Source: Planctomycetes bacterium syqfu
GTDB taxonomy: Bacteria > Planctomycetota > Phycisphaerae > Phycisphaerales > Phycisphaeraceae
NCBI GenBank assembly: GCA_020974905.1
Contig: CP087563.1
Span: forward strand, 5,766,001-5,830,000
Reading direction: 5' to 3'
Length of the DNA: 64,000 bases
Part shown: piece by piece, positions 55,688 to 64,000 of the stretch
Layout: each line of letters starts with the position of its first letter
How positions within the stretch are numbered: position 1 is the first letter of the stretch
The notes under the pieces: generated by a model
Seen by the model: the letters and a program-made list of their open reading frames with translations, nothing else
Databases searched by the model: none
What the model was told of the DNA's origin: nothing
Made by a program: the position numbers and the translations under genes

Positions 55688-56391
55688 GCCTTTTTTGACT
55701 TGGCTTGCGAAAGTGCATCACGCATGGAGGCCTTGATCAGCCGATTCATGCAACGACGCGCAAGTGCTGCGTCCTGTCTCTGAATCGCTCTGGCCAGTTG
55801 AGCATGCTTGAGCCACAACCATGCCAGGTGATGCAGATTCCGGTGATGGCTTTGATGGCCGAAGATAAACTGCTTGACATGTCCCTGCATGATGATGGAT
55901 TGAGCGAAAGCATTATCCGCAGCTTCCAGAATCAACTGGTGGAACTGCTCGTCGGCTGCATGGTATTGAGCCAGCTCTTTACCCTGCATCACCGGCTTTT
56001 GAGACTTGCGGAAGCTGTGGATCGCACGACGCATTCTGGCAACACAGCTCAGCAATTGCTTTGCACATTTCTCGCTTCGCTTTTTCGCAGCATTGCTCGC
56101 TGCCATTGTCTCCACTGCCAGTCGGACTTCGTAGATGTCCTTGATCTCACGGAGTTGTGGCTGGAGGATGTACGTCCCACTGGAGGGGCGCTGCACCAGC
56201 AACCCCTCGCGCGCCAGACGCTGAATCGCCTCACGCACCGGTGTCCGGCTGTATCCCAGTTCCTTACCCAGCTTGGTTTCTGAGATACGCTTATCTCTTG
56301 GCAGGGCGCCATCAAGCACCATCTGTCGAACCTGCTCATAAGCGCGCTGACTTAATACCGGACTGGATTCAGGGCCGCGACTGGGGGACAT
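55684..56391 (-). CDS. GntR/FadR-type transcription regulator
   Basis: Start at ATG 56391. 235 residues. N-terminal winged helix 'YEQVRQMVLDGALPRDKRISETKLGKELGYSRTPVREAIQRLAREGLLVQRPSSGTYI' and C-terminal FCD helices ('EIKDIYEVRLAVETMAA', 'EQFHQLILEAADN', 'HHRNLHHL'). Divergent from the sugar cluster; likely controls it through paired sites in the gap. Ligand probably a sugar acid or fatty-type acid. Confidence 0.88.
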   Translation of the reverse strand: MSPSRGPESSPVLSQRAYEQVRQMVLDGALPRDKRISETKLGKELGYSRTPVREAIQRLAREGLLVQRPSSGTYILQPQLREIKDIYEVRLAVETMAASNAAKKRSEKCAKQLLSCVARMRRAIHSFRKSQKPVMQGKELAQYHAADEQFHQLILEAADNAFAQSIIMQGHVKQFIFGHQSHHRNLHHLAWLWLKHAQLARAIQRQDAALARRCMNRLIKASMRDALSQAKSKKA

Positions 56392-56428
56392 TGACACCTC
56401 GTTAGTGGAAAAGCAGAAAAAGTTCACT

Positions 56429-56494
56429 AAAACCGGTATGCCGGATTGACCTTGGCCAAGGCACGCCTAAACTGTAAACCTGTATACCGGTTTT
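56429..56494. promoter_or_regulatory. Paired inverted sites for the GntR regulator
   Basis: AAAACCGGTATGCCGG (56429-56444) and CCTGTATACCGGTTTT (56479-56494) match as inverses at 14 of 16 bases. Both contain GTATNCC-like cores expected of FadR-type operators, in the divergent promoter region. Confidence 0.6.
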
Positions 56495-56545
56495 TGCAAG
56501 ACCGATCTGAAAAAGCCATTCCCCACACTTCACGGTAAGTGAGTC

Positions 56546-57727
56546 ATGAACACACAAAGCATCAACGATCCAGCCATGTTGGCCCCCAATGTTTACATCC
56601 GCCAGTTTCCCGACACCTTAAAACCAAGGCAATTTCAGGGCATCCCCGGCATTGCCTGCACATCCGATCAGACCCTCTGGGCGACCTGGTACGGCGGTGG
56701 CAACAACGAAGGCCCGGACAATTACATCATGCTCGCCAACCGTCCCAGGGATGGCCAATGGTCAGAACCCTGGTTGATTGTCCGCCACACGCATCCCAAA
56801 GTCCGCGCATTTGATCCGACTTTGTGGGTCGATCCCGAGGGCTGTTTGTGGCTCTTTTGGGCGCAGACTGAGGTGGGGCGAAAGTTGGGCGACTCTCAAA
56901 ACGACGGTGACGGTGCACCCAATACCAATAGCATCTGGGACGGTCGCGCCGGCGTCTGGGGTATCTGCTGTGAAAACCCAACTGAGCAACCTGAAGTCTG
57001 GCAGGAACCCCACCGATTCTGTCATGGCATCATGATGAACAAGCCCACCGTCGATGAGACAGGCAACTGGCTGATGCCCGCGTCGATCTGGAATCTCAAG
57101 CCCTTCGACCCGGCGATTGATGAATTACAACGCGGTCCGACGGTGACGATCTGTGATGGCAAAACACTGGATGCACAGATGCAGGCAACCCCGAGTCATG
57201 TGCCCGATCTGATCTTTGACGAACATCACGTTGTCCCGCTGCAGGACGGACGCTGGGCCATGTGGATTCGTACGCTCAGTCCAACGAGGCATGCTGCGGT
57301 GAGTTACTCATCGGATCGTGGTAAGTCATGGTCTGACGCAGAACTCTGCAGCATTCCCTGTCCCAACAGTCGTTTTTATGTCGGCCGACTTCAGTCCGGC
57401 GCACTGCTGCTGATCTCGCATCGCATCAGTGACAATGTCCGCCAAAGTGAAAACCGTTGGCCTGCCCGTTCGCACTTGACCGCCTGGGTCTCCGACGATG
57501 ACGGGCAGACATGGGTTGGCGATTTACTCATTGATGAACGTGAACAGGTTTCCTACCCGGACGTTGACATCGCTGATGACGGGACCATTCACGTGATCTA
57601 CGATTACCAACGCTACAAGGATCGCCAGATTCTTCACGTCGCCCTCACTGAAGAACAGATCCGCCAAGGCAACGCGCCCGTTACGATCAATGTCGTGAAT
57701 CAAGCGACCTGCCCGTTGGATGACTAA
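56546..57727 (+). CDS. Sialidase-fold (BNR/Asp-box) protein
   Basis: 393 residues, no signal peptide. Asp boxes 'SYSSDRGKSWSD' and 'WVSDDDGQTWVG'; propeller blades such as 'LWATWYGGGNNEGPDNYIML'. Exo-sialidase-like domains also cover other glycosidases or lyases. First gene of the cluster, 8 bases before the next gene region. Confidence 0.8.
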   Translation: MNTQSINDPAMLAPNVYIRQFPDTLKPRQFQGIPGIACTSDQTLWATWYGGGNNEGPDNYIMLANRPRDGQWSEPWLIVRHTHPKVRAFDPTLWVDPEGCLWLFWAQTEVGRKLGDSQNDGDGAPNTNSIWDGRAGVWGICCENPTEQPEVWQEPHRFCHGIMMNKPTVDETGNWLMPASIWNLKPFDPAIDELQRGPTVTICDGKTLDAQMQATPSHVPDLIFDEHHVVPLQDGRWAMWIRTLSPTRHAAVSYSSDRGKSWSDAELCSIPCPNSRFYVGRLQSGALLLISHRISDNVRQSENRWPARSHLTAWVSDDDGQTWVGDLLIDEREQVSYPDVDIADDGTIHVIYDYQRYKDRQILHVALTEEQIRQGNAPVTINVVNQATCPLDD

Positions 57728-57743
57728 GGCAAAGGCAGCAGCC

Positions 57744-59372
57744 ATGCGATCGATTTTTCTCAATCAGGATGACGCCCATTTTTATTCCTGTCATCCCACA
57801 TCCGACATGACCGTCGCCGGACTTGAACGTCTGGTTGATTTTTATGTCACCGACACACAGGTTGCGGGCCTGCTGTTTTGCACCAATCTCCAGAAGGCGC
57901 TTTTCGACAGCAAAGTCTGGGAGCCACTCTATGCAGACTATGATCCGGAAGGTGGTCCCGATCAACCGTGTTTAGCCAAACTCAAGCCGGAGATTCGCGA
58001 AATTGTCCCCGGCGATCACGGGCGCAATTGGGTGCATAATCTCTGGGTGCTTAACCGCAAACATGGCATCAATCATCATCAGGTTTGGATCGACCGTTGC
58101 CGCCATCATGGCATCGAAGGTTGGCTGACCATGCGCATGAATGACAGCCACGGTCTTAAAGAGTTTGAACGTGATGCGCAGGGCCTTGCATCCTGTGGCG
58201 AATGGGTGATGCTCTGTCCCTCCAAACATTGGCAGGAAAACCCGCAACTCCGGCGTGCACCCTGGCGATCCGAACGCAGTTGGGAGGGTTCGTACAACTA
58301 TGCGTTCCCCCAAGTGCGCGAGCATCATATGGCATTGGTTGATGAACTCTGCACCACGTTCGACTTTGATGGTTTGGAACTGGATTGGATGCGATGGGGC
58401 CTGATGTTCGCTCCCGGAGATGAAGCAGCAGGCCGTGCGATACTCAGTGACTTTGTCCAGCAGGTTCGCAGCAAATTGGATCAAGCAGAAAAGCGCGTGG
58501 GGCATCCCATTCGTCTTGGCGTACGTGTGCCCTCCGAACCCCAGGAGGCGTTGGCCAACGGCTATGACGTCCCGCGTTGGGTGCGCAGCGGTTGGGTGGA
58601 CCAGGTGGTCATGTCTTCCTTTTTCGGTCATGTCAATCTCGATATCCCCGTGGAACTCTGGCGTTTGGTTCTCGGTGATGATGTGCGCTTGATCGCGCAT
58701 GCTTCAGGTGTTGCATCGCCGTATCCCGATGCTGACGTGACCGTCGGTCATCTGGATCATCAGTATGGCAGCGCGTCATCTGCCTTGTATCGTGGTGCGG
58801 ACGGCATTTACCTGTTTAACGAGTGTTACACGGAAAGCTCCAATCCGATCGAACTCAAAATCATGCTCGCGCATCAGGGCTCATTGGAGACGTTGGATCA
58901 AGTGATCCGTCGTTACCCGGTGACCTTTGCCTGTCATCGTGCGCCCGGTGATGTGCAGCGGACTTTGCTTCCCATCCCGATTTCGCCGCCGTCAATCGGT
59001 CGCGATATGGGACGCATGGAACACAACATTACGCTGCGGATTCACATCGGGCGAAAACCTGCCACAGGACGGGCGACGTTGCTATTGGGATTAAGCCCCG
59101 ACACACCGCCGCTCAACACCGAAAAACTCCAGTCAAGACTCAATGGTCAGATCATCAAGCCGCTGGTCGATCGCCCGACATCTGCGTTTGAAAATAACAC
59201 AATCGACATTGGTCATGATCCACTCAAGACGATCAACCAATGGATCGGTTTTGATTTGCCGTTAGCGATGTTGCACGATGACACGAATGTGATTGAGTTT
59301 TTACCTGCCGAGTCGTTTGATGATGTTGCAGGTGAATTGCGATGGGCCGAGATAGTCGTTGAACCTTCATAG
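57744..59372 (+). CDS. TIM-barrel glycosidase-like protein
   Basis: Start at ATG 57744 (AAGGCAG site); the frame is open from 57720, overlapping the upstream gene. 542 residues. Barrel with 'WIDRCRHHGIEGWLTMRMND', 'DFDGLELDWMRWG' (acidic pair) and 'YRGADGIYLFNECYTES', close to glycosyl-hydrolase-like GHL10 proteins. A C-terminal ~120-residue beta domain follows. Cytoplasmic. Substrate unknown. Confidence 0.7.
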   Translation: MRSIFLNQDDAHFYSCHPTSDMTVAGLERLVDFYVTDTQVAGLLFCTNLQKALFDSKVWEPLYADYDPEGGPDQPCLAKLKPEIREIVPGDHGRNWVHNLWVLNRKHGINHHQVWIDRCRHHGIEGWLTMRMNDSHGLKEFERDAQGLASCGEWVMLCPSKHWQENPQLRRAPWRSERSWEGSYNYAFPQVREHHMALVDELCTTFDFDGLELDWMRWGLMFAPGDEAAGRAILSDFVQQVRSKLDQAEKRVGHPIRLGVRVPSEPQEALANGYDVPRWVRSGWVDQVVMSSFFGHVNLDIPVELWRLVLGDDVRLIAHASGVASPYPDADVTVGHLDHQYGSASSALYRGADGIYLFNECYTESSNPIELKIMLAHQGSLETLDQVIRRYPVTFACHRAPGDVQRTLLPIPISPPSIGRDMGRMEHNITLRIHIGRKPATGRATLLLGLSPDTPPLNTEKLQSRLNGQIIKPLVDRPTSAFENNTIDIGHDPLKTINQWIGFDLPLAMLHDDTNVIEFLPAESFDDVAGELRWAEIVVEPS

Positions 59373-59387
59373 AGATTGAGATGGATC

Positions 59388-60965
59388 ATGTCAGAGACTT
59401 TGTATAACGGGATCGTTTTGCCGGACGTTTGGCCTCCTGCCGGTTTTGATAATCGAGCGACCTCGCCACAGGTTGTTCCCTATCTGGACAATCGGCCTGA
59501 GGTGATTGATGTCAGTGTGGGGAGGCAATTGTTTGTCGATGACTTTCTGATCGAGTCTAACGGTAACACGATGACGCGCGTGTATCACAAGCCGGATAAG
59601 TACACCAACAATCCGGTTCTCACGCCGCAATCTCGGGAAGAAACCTGCCCGGACTTCCCGTCGTGCGCGATTGCCAAGAGTGGCGGGGTTTGGTTTGATG
59701 ATCTGGATAACAAGTTCAAGATGTGGTACATGACCGGGTATCTCGGCTATGCCGCGTTGGCTGTCAGTGACGATGGTGTGCATTGGGAACGGCCGGCGTT
59801 TGATGTTGTGCCGGGGACGAATCTGATCCTGCCCAGGGACATCCATCCAGACTCGGGGAGTGTGATCATTGACCACTTCACCGACGACCCCTCGCAGCGA
59901 TACAAGATGCTGCTTCGTGAACCCAACCCGCCGACAAGTGCCTGTTTCCCGGGACTTTTGCTCACTTCCGCTGACGGTATCCATTGGAAGCAGGTCGCCA
60001 AGACCGGCGATATGGATGACCGGAGCACCATGTTCTACAACCCATTCCGACATCAATGGGTTCAGAGTGTCCGCCTGTTTAATCAGCCCAATGGTCGGAT
60101 TCGTGCTTACAACGAACATCCGGATTTTGTGCAAAGTGGTGTCTGGGATAAAGCCGAACTCAACGCATGGCTTCGTGCAGATAATCAGGATGTTGGCAAG
60201 TTCATGCGCGCTGAACTCTACAACTTTGATGCCTTTGCTTATGAGTCGGTCATGATCGGTTTCCATCAAATTTTGCATGGTCCACCAAACTACGTGGGTG
60301 AAAAGACGGGCTTACCTAAACTCACCGAGTTGTACCTGAGTACCAGTCGTGATGGCTATCACTATCACCGCCCGGACCGCACGCCCTTTATTGGTGCGCG
60401 TCGCGAGTATGGCTCATGGGAGTATGGGTACGTCGAATCCAGCGCGGGGATGTGTCACATCGTTGGTGATGAACTGTGGTTCTACTACTCGGCTTTGGCA
60501 GGCAATCCCGATCGCATCACCGCAGACTGGCGCGTCAACGGAACCTATGCCAACGGCAGTGTCGGGCTGGCCAAACTCCGCCGAGATGGCTTTGCTTCCA
60601 TGCGCGCGATGTATGAAGGGGGGACCATTCTCACCCGCAGGCTCAAGTTCGCTGGCAAGCAGCTGTTCGTCAACGCACACACCGTCGGTTCCCTGTTGAC
60701 CGTTGCGGTACTTGATGATCAGAACAAATCCATCACCGGCTTGTCTCACGATGATTGCGTTGGCTTTATGGGTAACAGCACCTGCACGCCGATCCGCTGG
60801 AAGACGCGTGACCTTGCAGGCTTGGGTGATCAGAAAGTCCGTCTTGAGTTTAAATTCCGTCGCGGTAATCTCTACGCCTTCTGGATCACCGACGATGAGC
60901 AAGGCAAGAGTGGTGGCTTTATTGCAGCAGGGGGTCCGGGGCTCAAGGGTGCTAGAGATATTTAA
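59388..60965 (+). CDS. GH32/GH43-like beta-propeller protein
   Basis: Start at ATG 59388. About 525 residues. 'VGRQLFVDDFLIESNGNTMTRVYHKPDKYTNNPVL' and repeated blades 'FKMWYMTGYLGYAALAVSDDGVHWERP', 'YLSTSRDGYHYHRP' fit five-bladed glycosidase-like proteins common in planctomycetes. No signal peptide. Probably acts on an internalised oligosaccharide. Confidence 0.75.
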   Translation: MSETLYNGIVLPDVWPPAGFDNRATSPQVVPYLDNRPEVIDVSVGRQLFVDDFLIESNGNTMTRVYHKPDKYTNNPVLTPQSREETCPDFPSCAIAKSGGVWFDDLDNKFKMWYMTGYLGYAALAVSDDGVHWERPAFDVVPGTNLILPRDIHPDSGSVIIDHFTDDPSQRYKMLLREPNPPTSACFPGLLLTSADGIHWKQVAKTGDMDDRSTMFYNPFRHQWVQSVRLFNQPNGRIRAYNEHPDFVQSGVWDKAELNAWLRADNQDVGKFMRAELYNFDAFAYESVMIGFHQILHGPPNYVGEKTGLPKLTELYLSTSRDGYHYHRPDRTPFIGARREYGSWEYGYVESSAGMCHIVGDELWFYYSALAGNPDRITADWRVNGTYANGSVGLAKLRRDGFASMRAMYEGGTILTRRLKFAGKQLFVNAHTVGSLLTVAVLDDQNKSITGLSHDDCVGFMGNSTCTPIRWKTRDLAGLGDQKVRLEFKFRRGNLYAFWITDDEQGKSGGFIAAGGPGLKGARDI

Positions 60966-61020
60966 ACTCGACGCAGATTTAGTTGTACTAGGTATTTCTC
61001 GTGATGTGTATTATGTATTC

Positions 61021-61103
61021 GTCACTCCCGCGCAGGCGGGAGTCCAGTGGCACTTGCAAGCGTCAACAGAATGCCACTGTATTCCCGCCTGCGCGGGAAT
61101 GAC
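61021..61103. repeat. MITE-like palindromic repeat, 83 bp
   Basis: Arms 61021-61052 and 61072-61103, starting GTCACTCCCGCGCAGGCGGG and ending in CCTGCGCGGGAATGAC. The interior is 19 bases. This 'GTCATTCCCGCG...' type is a widespread interspersed repeat. It sits in the gap 60966-61297, which otherwise holds only the LacI promoter. Confidence 0.8.
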
Positions 61104-61204
61104 AAAAATCAAGGGTCGCATCAACCTCCGCTCCTCGCGTTGTATCCCTTTGCGTTGACTTCGTATCACGATCCGAGAATAACCAAAGATCAAATGGGTC
61201 ATCA

Positions 61205-61230
61205 TTGACATGCGGACTTATACGTATAAT
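61205..61230 (+). promoter_or_regulatory. Promoter with overlapping palindromic operator
   Basis: TTGACA (61205-61210) and TATAAT (61225-61230) are both consensus, but the spacer is only 14. The perfect palindrome TTATACGTATAA (61218-61229) overlaps the -10. Fits autoregulation by the LacI-family gene that follows. Confidence 0.55.
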
Positions 61231-61297
61231 ATCCGTTGATTCAGTTGTTCTTTGAGGTGTCATGACTGCATGATGCCTGGTGAATGGATCGGCAGTG

Positions 61298-62350
61298 ATG
61301 GCCAAGTCCAAAGCAAAAACCAAACCGGTCACCTCGCGTGATGTGGCCAAACGTGCTGGTGTCTCTCAGGCGACGGTGTCCCTTGCCATGCGCGGGTCGG
61401 ATCAGGTCAGCCAGAAACGCATTGACGAGATACGCGAGCTTGCCCGTGAGATGGGCTACTTCCCGCGTGCTGCAGGTCAGATGTTGCGCAATCGCAAGAC
61501 CGGTTACGTTGGGTTGATCATGGCTGCCAAAGACCCGGAGATGGCTGTTTCCAGTGGCTTCATGGGGCCGGTGATGGCGCAGGTGGTGCGCACGTTCTCT
61601 GAAAATCAGACGCCGTATTTGGTCGAATTTCACCATCACGATACGGCCCAGCAGCACCTGCCCCGACAAGTCGCTTCGGGCATGGTCGATGGGATTCTGG
61701 TTGTCGGTGACGTTGGCAAAGAAGTCACCGATGCTCTGAACCAGAAGTCGGACTTCCCGTGGGTGAGTATTGGTGAACCCTCGGATTACTGTGTCCTGAA
61801 TGATGCCACGCATGCCGTCGATCAAGCGGTTGAGAAACTTTACAACTTAGGACATCGCAGAATCGCCTACGCCGGTGGGCCGAACATGTATCAGGAGCAT
61901 CGTGAATCACGCGCGGGCTTTGAAAAATGTGTCAAGCCATACAAGCTTAAACAGATGGCCAAGGATTGGGTGCGATCGTTTGATGAAGAAGATCGTTCGC
62001 AGGATTTTGCCAACCATGTTTATCAATGGTGTCGCACTATTCTGGGACGCAAGCATCGACCGACTGCCATGCTCTGTCGCAGTGATGCCATTGCGCGGAC
62101 AGCCACATTTGCTGCTGCGGGGATGGAACTCGCGTTGCCCCGGGATTTAAGTGTGATCAGTTGGGGCGGTGCAACGCGTGTTGCACAGAGTTACCCCTGC
62201 ATGGACTCAATGGTTTTTGACACCGAGGCGCTTGTCAGCTCTGCCATTGATCTACTCTCCAAACGAATGAAACACACTGCGACAAAGCCACAAACCATCC
62301 GCATCCCCATGCAGATGTCAGAGGGTATGACCGTTGGGCCTTGCCCGTGA
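61298..62350 (+). CDS. LacI-family transcription regulator
   Basis: Start at ATG 61298 (MAKSKAK). 350 residues. HTH 'VTSRDVAKRAGVSQATVSLAMRGSDQVSQKRIDEIRELAREMGYFPRAAGQMLR' then periplasmic-binding-like domain ('VGLIMAAKDPEM', 'DGILVVGD', 'LGHRRIAYAGGP', 'PTAMLCRSDAIARTATFAAAG'). Likely senses a sugar and controls the flanking glycosidases. Confidence 0.9.
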   Translation: MAKSKAKTKPVTSRDVAKRAGVSQATVSLAMRGSDQVSQKRIDEIRELAREMGYFPRAAGQMLRNRKTGYVGLIMAAKDPEMAVSSGFMGPVMAQVVRTFSENQTPYLVEFHHHDTAQQHLPRQVASGMVDGILVVGDVGKEVTDALNQKSDFPWVSIGEPSDYCVLNDATHAVDQAVEKLYNLGHRRIAYAGGPNMYQEHRESRAGFEKCVKPYKLKQMAKDWVRSFDEEDRSQDFANHVYQWCRTILGRKHRPTAMLCRSDAIARTATFAAAGMELALPRDLSVISWGGATRVAQSYPCMDSMVFDTEALVSSAIDLLSKRMKHTATKPQTIRIPMQMSEGMTVGPCP

Positions 62351-62414
62351 TGTCATGCTCGTAACCGTAAACTGAGACTCCCCAAGATAGACGCACACAG
62401 ACAACAGTCATTCC

Positions 62415-64000
62415 ATGAACAACAACACAACGCAATTGACCTCACAAGCAACCGTCCTTAAAGCAGGGCGTCTGACATTAACCTTTGATCAGCAAGCGTG
62501 GACACTTCACGATCAGGTCCATGACTGCATGCTGCTGCGTTCGCCAACATTGGCATGGTTCTCACCTGATCTTGCCGGTGTAGCGATGACATCATTGACT
62601 TACGCTCTCACGGACACCCGTGATGATCAGGTGGTCTTGCAATCCAATAAGCAGGATTGGGGGCAGGTGACGGTGAGCGTCAAAGCCATTGCTGATGCCG
62701 ATGCATTTGATATCAGTATGCAAATGGATGTCACCCGTGATGTTCGCCTTGCATCATTGCAGTGTCTGCCGCCCCAGACCGCGTTGAACTTTTTCAAACT
62801 CATCAACTACCGCAATCGGCATCACTGTGATCAGGCCTGGCCGGAGTTACTGCTGGGTGGGGCAGGATGTCAGACGGACACCGCATCCGGAGATTGGCAA
62901 TTTGCACCGCATCCGACATTGATGTTTTTACAACGCAATGATGCGTATCTTTCTCTGGGTGCCATCGACCTGCCACGCGACAGTTTCGGCATGCATTTTC
63001 AGGCTCGCAACTATCTGCTTGATCATTGGCTGGTGGATTATGGTGGTGATGAAGATGGTTTGTCTCTGGCTGAGGGGCAGACTTTTACCATGCCGACCTT
63101 TCGACTGCGATACAGTGAACAACCCGATGCTTATGCAGCATACGCGGACTTTGGGTGGCAGTTGGTCAAGGCTGGCAAATGCCCGGACCCCGCAGCGCGT
63201 GTGACTTCACAGCAACAGTGGTGGCTTGATCCGTTGTATTGCACATGGGTTGATCAATGCATGCTTGCCAGCTACCAGCCCGCTGTCGAATTGCAGACGC
63301 AGGCTAATAATTGTGATCATCCCACCCGATCATCGCTCAGCCAGGAGATGGTTCGCAAGGCGGTCAAGACGATCCGTGAGTATGATCTGCCGTTTAAGAC
63401 CATCCTGCTTGATGAAGGTTGGCATCAGTCTCGTGGGGATTGGCATCCACACCCGGATCGTTTCCCCGAGATGCGCAAGCTGGTGGATGAACTGCATGAT
63501 CAGGGATTCAAGGTCGTCATCTGGTGGGCTTGGCCGGAGATTGAAAAAGCAGCGGAGTCTTCCATTGACCCGTCACTACTCATGGGTGCTGGCAAGCGTA
63601 ATCGCCATGGTTGTCAGATGTATGACTTTTCCAATCCGGTGGTGCAGGAGAACTATTTCAAACCGCTGTTCACCATGCTCTTTTCCGATGCGCCAGGCTG
63701 CTGCAATTTCGACGGTATCAAGACGGACTTCCAGGCAGACAAGATTCACACGGACATGCCTCTGGCAGACCCATCATGGCGGGGTGAGGAAAATTATCTC
63801 TACCAAATGCACAAACTCTTTTACACCACGCTCAAAAGTATCAAGCCTGATGCAGTGCATATCGGTTGTGCAGGGCATTACTGGTTGGCACCTTACATCG
63901 ACATCAACCGCACGTATGACGTGCATGGCAGTAATGTCCAGGAACATGTCTGCCGAGCGAAAATGCTTCAATCCACGACGTTTGATGCGCCGGTGGCTTT
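62415..64000 (+). CDS. GH36/GH31-like alpha-glycosidase (3' end cut by window)
   Basis: Open from ATG 62415 to the right edge (528 codons visible). N-terminal beta-sandwich (~1-260), then a TIM barrel: 'YDLPFKTILLDEGWHQSRGDWHPHPDRFPEM', 'HDQGFKVVIWWAWPEI', 'CNFDGIKTDFQ' (K-x-D, candidate nucleophile Asp) and 'DAVHIGCAGHYWLAPYID'. Melibiase-like alpha-galactosidase pattern. No signal peptide, so cytoplasmic. Follows the LacI gene by 64 bases. Confidence 0.8.
   Translation, partial: MNNNTTQLTSQATVLKAGRLTLTFDQQAWTLHDQVHDCMLLRSPTLAWFSPDLAGVAMTSLTYALTDTRDDQVVLQSNKQDWGQVTVSVKAIADADAFDISMQMDVTRDVRLASLQCLPPQTALNFFKLINYRNRHHCDQAWPELLLGGAGCQTDTASGDWQFAPHPTLMFLQRNDAYLSLGAIDLPRDSFGMHFQARNYLLDHWLVDYGGDEDGLSLAEGQTFTMPTFRLRYSEQPDAYAAYADFGWQLVKAGKCPDPAARVTSQQQWWLDPLYCTWVDQCMLASYQPAVELQTQANNCDHPTRSSLSQEMVRKAVKTIREYDLPFKTILLDEGWHQSRGDWHPHPDRFPEMRKLVDELHDQGFKVVIWWAWPEIEKAAESSIDPSLLMGAGKRNRHGCQMYDFSNPVVQENYFKPLFTMLFSDAPGCCNFDGIKTDFQADKIHTDMPLADPSWRGEENYLYQMHKLFYTTLKSIKPDAVHIGCAGHYWLAPYIDINRTYDVHGSNVQEHVCRAKMLQSTTFDAPVA

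Noticed and set aside
59391-60278. 295-codon antisense frame under the GH32/43-like gene
   Set aside because: No ribosome site or domain; the forward product is clear.

Overview
The window looks like chromosomal DNA of a planctomycete-like bacterium, most plausibly of the class Phycisphaerae; this is inferred from gene content, not from any search. The pointers are long secreted TPR proteins, a methanofuran-type cofactor pair (mfnB-mfnE), a carbohydrate cluster with two regulators, a tuf-rpmG-trnW-secE-nusG block, and a prophage of a style I associate with planctomycete genomes. None of the three tRNA genes encodes its CCA end.

Layout. 1-9.8 kb is host: a cut-off beta-lactamase-fold hydrolase, two large exported TPR proteins, a membrane protein joining a catalytically dead C39-like domain to a rhodanese, and a MauE/DoxX membrane protein, in one forward run. 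About 9.9-40.4 kb is a prophage. From its right end it carries a large serine recombinase whose last codons lie on a tRNA-Pro gene, a small protein and an ECF-like sigma factor (all forward). Then, on the minus strand, come an early replication module (PD-(D/E)XK nuclease, ATPase, DUF669 ssDNA-binding protein, RusA, helicase, Prim-Pol primase), a ParB-methyltransferase, a five-gene forward cassette, and a late operon (TerL with a mini-intein, zinc ribbon, connector, portal, fused protease-capsid, cement, tail tube, chaperones, lipoprotein, tape measure, tail proteins, GNAT). No repressor, endolysin or tail fibre was recognised.

40.4-55.7 kb is host again: tRNA-Pro(UGG), an unusual long-variable-arm tRNA-Cys(GCA), an HscB-like co-chaperone, a CheY-like regulator, small membrane or exported proteins, the tuf-nusG block, a fused TIGR03546/TIGR03545-like membrane protein, a CE15-like esterase and mfnB-mfnE. 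55.7-64 kb is a sugar-utilisation cluster: GntR regulator, sialidase-fold protein, TIM-barrel glycosidase-like protein, beta-propeller GH32/43-like protein, LacI regulator, and a GH36/GH31-like glycosidase cut by the window end.

The most unusual signal is not a gene. A 13-base word, GCCCCCGGAAGTT, and close variants recur more than 20 times, mostly inside prophage genes, in both orientations and several reading frames, so it is spreading or being kept at the nucleotide level. A second short family (TGCAGGGACATG-like) clusters around the integration module. Other structures worth checking are a TerL P-loop mini-intein, nested inverted repeats and iteron-like repeats near the primase, a 24-base repeat before two prophage operons, and alternative hairpins before trnW.
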